Under the pieces are notes generated by a model. That model did no database searches and was not told the origin of the DNA. It worked only from the letters and a program-made list of their open reading frames with translations. Made by a program: the position numbers and the translations under genes. Of a stretch of 6,260 bases of DNA, positions 6,150 to 6,260 are shown piece after piece. Positions within the stretch are counted from its first letter, which is position 1. Each line of letters starts with the position of its first letter. Origin of the DNA: Winogradskyella sp. (GTDB lineage Bacteria > Bacteroidota > Bacteroidia > Flavobacteriales > Flavobacteriaceae); assembly GCA_030149115.1 (NCBI GenBank), contig JASBSE010000347.1, positions 1 through 6,260 on the forward strand, given 5' to 3'.

Positions 6150-6260
6150 ATGAACAGAAAATTACTTTTATCAGCATTCTTAATGCTTGCAATTTCATTT
6201 GGTTTTTCTCAAACAAAAGAAGAGTTACAAGCACAAAAAGCTGAAAAACAAGCTGAAGCT
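6150..6260 (+). CDS. Secreted protein, N-terminus only; probably DUF3078 family
   Basis: The frame opens at ATG 6150 and runs to the window end (37 residues visible, no stop). MNRK plus a hydrophobic stretch LLLSAFLMLAISFGFS is a Sec signal peptide, with likely cleavage in the flavobacterial FSQ pattern after Ser20. A charged, Ala/Glu/Lys/Gln-rich helix starts immediately (QTKEELQAQKAEKQAEA). This start, together with the position just after DUF2480, resembles DUF3078 proteins, predicted outer-membrane beta-barrel proteins of Bacteroidota. The diagnostic barrel region is off the right edge, so the family call is tentative. There is no lipobox cysteine, so it is not a lipoprotein. A separate promoter candidate at 6102 suggests it can be transcribed apart from the sufE group. 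Confidence 0.65.
   Translation, partial: MNRKLLLSAFLMLAISFGFSQTKEELQAQKAEKQAEA

Noticed and set aside
1..6260. Mobile element, CRISPR, phage or defence system
   Set aside because: No transposase, integrase, terminal repeats, spaced direct-repeat array or defence-type domains are visible; gene order and composition are uniform housekeeping sequence.

Overview
The window is an AT-rich, densely packed stretch with every gene on the + strand. It looks like the SUF iron-sulfur cluster assembly locus of a member of the Bacteroidota, most likely a marine Flavobacteriaceae. The reasons are: the proteins resemble flavobacterial SufD, SufS and SufE; families largely confined to Bacteroidota (DUF2480, DUF3078) are present; start codons are preceded by A/T-rich sequence instead of Shine-Dalgarno motifs; and two gaps carry copies of the Bacteroidota -7 promoter box TAnnTTTG.

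Layout. 1-1113 is the C-terminal ~85% of sufD, cut by the left edge. sufS follows at once (1114-2352). After an 87-base gap comes a lipoprotein with a META domain and an uncharacterised C-terminal domain (2440-3273). A tight run then begins after a candidate promoter: sufE (start preferred at 3308), a DUF59/SufT-like protein (3732-4058), an HMG-CoA synthase family enzyme (4069-5508) and a DUF2480 protein (5512-6021), with gaps of 1, 10 and 3 bases. A 128-base gap at 6022-6149 holds overlapping inverted repeats and a candidate promoter. The window ends in the signal peptide region of a secreted protein, probably DUF3078 (6150 onward).

How the genes work together. SufS takes sulfur from cysteine as a persulfide, SufE accepts and relays it, and SufD belongs to the SufBCD scaffold (sufB and sufC would be expected upstream, outside the window). 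The DUF59 protein probably helps mature or deliver clusters. HMG-CoA synthase is an early mevalonate-pathway enzyme with no Fe-S cluster, so its place between two SUF-linked genes is the oddest metabolic feature here. DUF2480 has no known function, but its position and cysteine-containing motifs suggest a link to Fe-S biology.

I see no mobile element, CRISPR array, tRNA, rRNA or sign of recent transfer. Most of the window is ordinary flavobacterial housekeeping sequence. The points worth follow-up are the DUF2480 protein, the META lipoprotein's second domain, the HMG-CoA synthase context and insertion, and the repeat cluster at 6044-6087.
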